The notes below the pieces were generated by a model, which saw only the letters and a list, made by a program, of their open reading frames with translations, searched no databases and had not been told where the DNA came from. A program made the translations under genes and the position numbers. From Adiantum capillus-veneris (taxonomy: Eukaryota > Streptophyta > Polypodiopsida > Polypodiales > Pteridaceae): a DNA stretch of 64,000 nt. Location of the stretch: NCBI GenBank assembly GCA_014529385.2, contig CM043951.1:113196469-113260468 (forward strand). Reading direction: 5' to 3'. Positions 59,666 to 64,000 of the stretch are shown piece by piece; the stretch's first letter is position 1, and every line of letters starts with the position of its first letter.

Positions 59666-61088
59666 TACACCTAGCTATTGATGTAGCTCATGGTTTTATT
59701 GTCTTGAGGCTGAATACCATGGACTGCTACTGTGAACTTTCATCAATGGGTAGCTCTTGCTTCTGATATGCATAATGGAGCTAATATAGTGTCTTTTGGG
59801 TGTTCACCATGGTTCTTAACCTGTAATCTCCTCAATGGATTTAAGAATAGATAATTTCCATAAGTGTTTGCCTTGCACTGACCTCTATGCGTGAATCTGT
59901 ATCTTGCTATGACTTATTGGAGCTGATTGTGATATATCCTTGTGGTTGAATACTACTATTAGTCTCTTCCTGGCACTTCACCCTTTGGGGCTCATTTTTT
60001 GGTTGATAGCCACCCTGTGGGAGTGACCCTTCGCTTGGTGGGTTTTCACATTTAATACTTAGGAGTGTGGCCACTTTGATTTGGCCCAAACTTTTTTGAC
60101 CTACAAGTATCATGACTTCGTTTTTTGAATCCACTTCTTGATGTAGCACGCTCCCCCCTTTTCCTGAGGTTACACCACTTGGATATGTCCTCTTTTCCTC
60201 TCTAAGTATGGATTTCACAGCTTCCTCAGTGTATTGACTGCCTTTTTCCCCCTCTGATCAGAAGACGAGCTCAACGTCCTAGAGATGCTCTTCTCAAATT
60301 ATGCTACACTGGCTATGGCTTGCCTTATTGATGGTGCTACAAATATTTTTCCTTCTCTTATTGAAGGTATGTCAATGTCTACCTTTCCTACTGTGCTACT
60401 ACCTATTGTAGGCTTTGCATGATGCCTTCAACATGTCCTGTCACTCTTGCTTACATTGAGCAAGTTTTTGTGTATTTTCTTGAGCTTTCTAGCCTAATTT
60501 TTGCAGGACTATACCTACTGGAGTATTATAGGGTCTTAGATTGGAAATCCCACACCTATGATACCTCAATCACCTCTGACTTTTGCTTTGGAAGTGGAGG
60601 CCAACTTTCATCAACTCTTGCTACTATTAAGGTAAGGGTTACCTTACCCTCACTTAGACTTGGTTTTGGTATTTTTTTCCTTTTTTGTCTACTAAGAAAG
60701 TAAGCATGGTTGAAGTTCTATTGCATGATGATAATGGAGGGCTTCACTCTATGATGATATGATGGATTTTGGGGAAGGGTCTTCCTTGTAGTTAAACTCT
60801 TAATTCTAGTATAAGTTGGATCATAGATAATTAGGGGTCAATAATTTCTCCACCTTGTTGATCTATTACAATACCTAGAACTTTGTATAAGTTTGGAAAG
60901 CTTTTTACTGCAATTTGATGCTATACCTAAGTTCCCTTAATGACATACTAGTTGAAAAATTGGAGGTGGACTGCCTCTAGAGCTCAAATTTTCCCTAAAA
61001 ACTTGCAATTGACCAACTTGTTGACTTGGGCTTGGGGTTTTCTTCTAGATTTGACATTTGATTCAAGAAATTTAGAATTTCGGAAGGG
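59666..61088. other. No gene recognised
   Basis: Open frames at 59907-60218 (minus) and 60419-60703 (plus) have no motif. No start context or neighbours support either. Confidence 0.4.
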
Positions 61089-61281
61089 ATATATGATTGG
61101 GTGAATACTTTAACTGGTTGGTTTAATTGATCCAACTGAATGTCTTTCCTTGATACTCTTGATAATGATGACATGAGGTAAGAGTGGATTTAAGATCAAT
61201 ACCTTGTGATTGAGGGTTACTTCTTAATTGATTATCTGTATTAAACGGCAAAGGACTTTGCCATATTTTCTAAACATACTG
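61089..61281 (+). repeat. Direct repeat, copy 1 (193 bp)
   Basis: GATATATGATTGGGTG to TCTAAACAT aligns with 61515-61707 in the same orientation over identical length, with many substitutions but few indels: shared GAATGTCTTTC, CTTGATAC, GAGGGTTACTTCTTA and TCTAAACA. Confidence 0.8.
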
Positions 61282-61514
61282 TATTCATACATCAGAATGA
61301 TAATTATTAAAAGATGGATAGTATGCAGCGAGTCTTGGTAAAATTATTATGGCTCATTATGTGGAGACTTTGAATATGATAGGAACAGTGATTCTAAGTT
61401 GAGGTTTTTCTAACCCTTTTGGGTGATGCCAACTGCAGGATTTCCTGGTTCCTAGTTGTTTATACTAATGTGCTGCTGAGTTTTTATGGTTCTTCTGGAT
61501 TTATTTTGGCTTGG

Positions 61515-61707
61515 GATAGATGATTGGGTGGGCTTTTTAATCTGGCTAGTTTGATTAATCTGATTGAATGTCTTTCTTGATACACCTATGAATGATGAAA
61601 TAAGATAAGGGTGGATTCAAAATCATTACCTTGGGCTAGAGGGTTACTTCTTAGCTAATCATATGGCTTGAATTGGAAAGGGCTCTGCCATACTGTCTAA
61701 ACACATT
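61515..61707 (+). repeat. Direct repeat, copy 2 (193 bp)
   Basis: Second copy, exactly 426 bases downstream of the first (start to start). The 233-base spacer is not obviously repeated. Confidence 0.8.
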
Positions 61708-62501
61708 GGTTCTCCTCATATGTGCTTTTCTGGTTTCAGAATATTCTATAGCTTATTTATTGACATGAAAAGTTTCCTAACTCTTAACTTCTCCATGCGT
61801 AACCCTCCCCTTCTACCCTTGCATAGTGTTGACGAGAGAAACGCTCACAGCCCAGTGTATCAACAAATAGCGGTGGCCCCATGTGTGTCTCCCTTGACTA
61901 GGTTATGTTCCTCCCCCCCCCCCCCCCCCCCCTCCATGTGGACTCTCTCCCTCAAGCCCTCCATACTTTTTTGGCACTTGCCATTTTGTAGCCAAAATGG
62001 CCTTCAATTTTTTGACGTATCTACAATGCACATATCTCTTTCATTAAGATGCACACTAGAAGTACTAATAATCTCTAAAATCTCCAATTTCAGAGTATTT
62101 TTGAATATTTTTACCCTCTTTACTTCCTATTAACTCGATTTGAGACAAGTTAAATTAAACTTTCAACCCCTAAGCTTAGGTAAACCTTCTCCAAACACTG
62201 CAAGAAGTCAACCTATTGCATAGCTTAAATCACACACACACACACAATGTTTAACATCACGAAAATAAATAATTGAGTGACAAGTACCATCAAACAAGAT
62301 TTGACAAGGAGAGAGATGACATACAGAAAGAGAGAGACAAGAAGCTGTAGAAGAAGAAGACAAGATACCTAAAAAATATAGCCAATGAGTCTTGATTCTT
62401 GAACGCAAGTGCTTGCATGCTCGCATACTTTCTCAAGGAGGAAGAGGGGGTGGGATTTTTAATATTGTAGAAACAAACACAATGACCTCAAATTTGGGGG
62501 A
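61708..62501. other. No gene; poly-C tract inside
   Basis: A run of about 20 C lies at 61913-61932. The frame 61720-62133 crosses it and has no family resemblance. Confidence 0.45.
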
Positions 62502-62610
62502 TATATATGTGTGTGTGTGTGTATGTATGTTTATTTATTTATATGTGTGTGTATATACATATATATGTGTGTATATATATACACATACATGTATATGTGT
62601 GTGTGTGTGT

Positions 62611-62702
<92 letters not shown>
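62502..62702. repeat. Compound microsatellite (GT)n-(AC)n-(AT)n-(AG)n
   Basis: Successive GT-, AC-, AT- and AG-rich runs, the longest being (AC)n at about 62614-62650, (AT)n at about 62650-62683 and (AG)n to 62702. The Tyr/Val/Cys-rich frames here are artefacts of the repeat. Confidence 0.95.
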
Positions 62703-63025
62703 CTTTCTACTCCTAGAATAGAGACGATGTTTACTTTGCTGTAGCAACGCGCGGGTCGCATACTAGTAGAGAACAATTGAGCTAGAGCCTAGGCATACTT
62801 TCAATGTTTATACTCATGATTTAGACTTACCTTAAAATTTTATTTTGAATTCAAAATATTAAATGGATCTTTTTTTTTCACCTTTCATTTAAGATCCTTA
62901 CATGGCTTGACTTCTCTTCCATTCTATTCTTTGAATGTTAAAGTGAAGCCTCACCTCGCATAACTCTAGTAAATTCTATACATACATATATACATATATT
63001 TATACACACACACATATTAACGAGT

Positions 63026-63031
<6 letters not shown>

Positions 63032-63073
<42 letters not shown>

Positions 63074-63131
63074 GCACACACACATACACATATTAATGAG
63101 TTATTTTTATTTTATATATATATATATATAT
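63032..63131. repeat. (AT)n and (AC)n microsatellites in a duplicated context
   Basis: Two (AT)n runs (about 63034-63060 and 63115-63131) surround (AC)n. The phrase CACATATTAA(C/T)GAGTT(G/A)TTTTTA occurs before each of them, at about 63012 and 63088. Confidence 0.9.
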
Positions 63132-64000
63132 AATGAGCAAACCATGGTAAAAGAAAGAAAAATCGATGAAATATGTGAGAACTTAGTTTAAAAGTCTTGC
63201 AAATTTAAAAAAATTTGCTAATATTTTTGGTTTGCTTCTTTGCAAGGAGGAAACTCAATCGCTTAATGAAAGGGACATTCCAAAATAATGCTTCACCTCA
63301 TATAATTCTAGTTAAACTCAATTTAATGATTTTATCACTTTCTTATTGTATTAAAAAGCCATAGTGACCCTTTCAATTGTTTTTTTATGCAATCTATCTA
63401 TACTTCTATACTATATATAACGGAGCTTAAAATTTTGAAAGATGGAGGGAGCATCCATTTGTCCCTCATTAGTTCACTTAAATTTTGAATGATAAGGGAG
63501 CATCCAAGTGTCATTCCTTTGAAGCTTGGTACATGTCAATCTTTTGAACTTTCAACCTAACAAGTTTAAAAAATAGGGTCGACTCTACTTTTCCTTTTGA
63601 AGGTAGACTTTACTTTTCCTATTGAAAGACAATTGAAGGGTGGCTCCACTTTGCTTTTTGAACGCCAACGATCGTAAAAGCTTAAAATTTAAAAAATTGT
63701 TTATATGTACACTAGAAAAATTTTATCAGTTTATTTCAAGGCAAACTTGGAGTTTAGCTAGGATTTTATAATTGTAGTTTGTTAAAAATACACTAAACCC
63801 CAGTTTGTGTGTGTAAGAGATAGATTGAATTATCGTCCACGGAGGTCAGATATGACCCATGGGACCAAAAACAAACAGTACAACAGTGACATTTGTATCA
63901 AATCTCACTGAATCCATATAAGTTAAGGACTAAGGGTCCATTGGAAAGATGGAAAGATGAAAAAGACAAAAACCTAAGAGGGATCAGCTGTGGGGAGAGC
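63132..64000. other. No gene recognised
   Basis: AT-rich. A phrase AAATTTTGAA(A/T)GAT...GGGAGCATCCA occurs twice (about 63429 and 63480), suggesting a small local duplication. No coding signal to the window edge. Confidence 0.45.

Noticed and set aside
62392-62776. Tyr/Val/Cys/His-rich frames on both strands
   Set aside because: Pure translation of compound GT/AC/AT/AG microsatellites.

Overview
This window looks like heterochromatic, gene-free nuclear DNA from a land plant. Both strands carry decayed Ty1/copia and Ty3/gypsy LTR retrotransposons, L1-type LINE fragments with a plant-style ORF1 and a zf-RVT domain, plant-style MITEs, two primer-binding sites matching the plant initiator tRNA-Met (TGGTATCAGAGC), and many long (CT/GA)n, (AC)n, (AT)n and poly-G/C tracts. 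I found no host protein-coding gene, tRNA, rRNA or CRISPR array. The sequence alone does not tell me the species or the major plant clade.

Layout. 0-3 kb: a Ty3/gypsy integrase relic with a likely polypurine tract and 3' LTR start. 3-11 kb: AT-rich DNA with a (GA)n tract and a dispersed ~145 bp duplication. 11.1-12.05 kb: a LINE ORF1 relic (DUF4283-like plus CCHC). 12.06-12.5 kb: an LTR-like promoter region. 12.6-17.2 kb: a decayed copia element, interrupted in gag by a hAT-type MITE with a perfect 8-bp target duplication; a second inverted copy of that MITE lies just downstream at 17.6 kb. 18-21 kb: LTR-like tandem repeats and a Tourist-type MITE with a TTA duplication. 21.7-23.5 kb: two oppositely oriented ~140 bp gypsy LTRs. 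23.6-28.9 kb: element B, with two ~1.05 kb LTRs around a gag gene and an acidic reading frame but no recognisable pol. 31.7-32.1 kb: a MITE with long terminal inverted repeats.

32.6-46.7 kb is the centrepiece. Element A is a terminally complete LTR element with 2.6 kb microsatellite-rich LTRs (TGATGG...CCATCA), a PBS, a polypurine tract and a CTAT flanking repeat. Its 3.8 kb interior encodes gag and unassigned proteins but no pol, so it resembles a large non-autonomous derivative. A 5.06 kb copia element (C) sits inside a (CT)n tract of its 3' LTR on the minus strand. Element C keeps its LTRs, PBS, PPT and a single gag-pol frame broken by five stop codons.

47.4-64 kb: a gypsy pol tail plus LTR, a second long-TIR MITE, a gypsy gag-protease-RT relic with a triplicated protease segment, a copia LTR-gag-integrase relic abutting it, a minus-strand LINE ORF2 C-terminus with FADD and zinc-binding domains, then repeats and compound microsatellites.

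How the parts relate. The autonomous-type relics (gypsy, copia, LINE) carry the enzymatic domains. A and B have only gag-type genes and cis signals, so if they moved they presumably relied on enzymes supplied in trans. Nesting gives a relative order: A inserted, then C inserted into A; the copia at 12.6 kb inserted, then the hAT MITE inserted into it.
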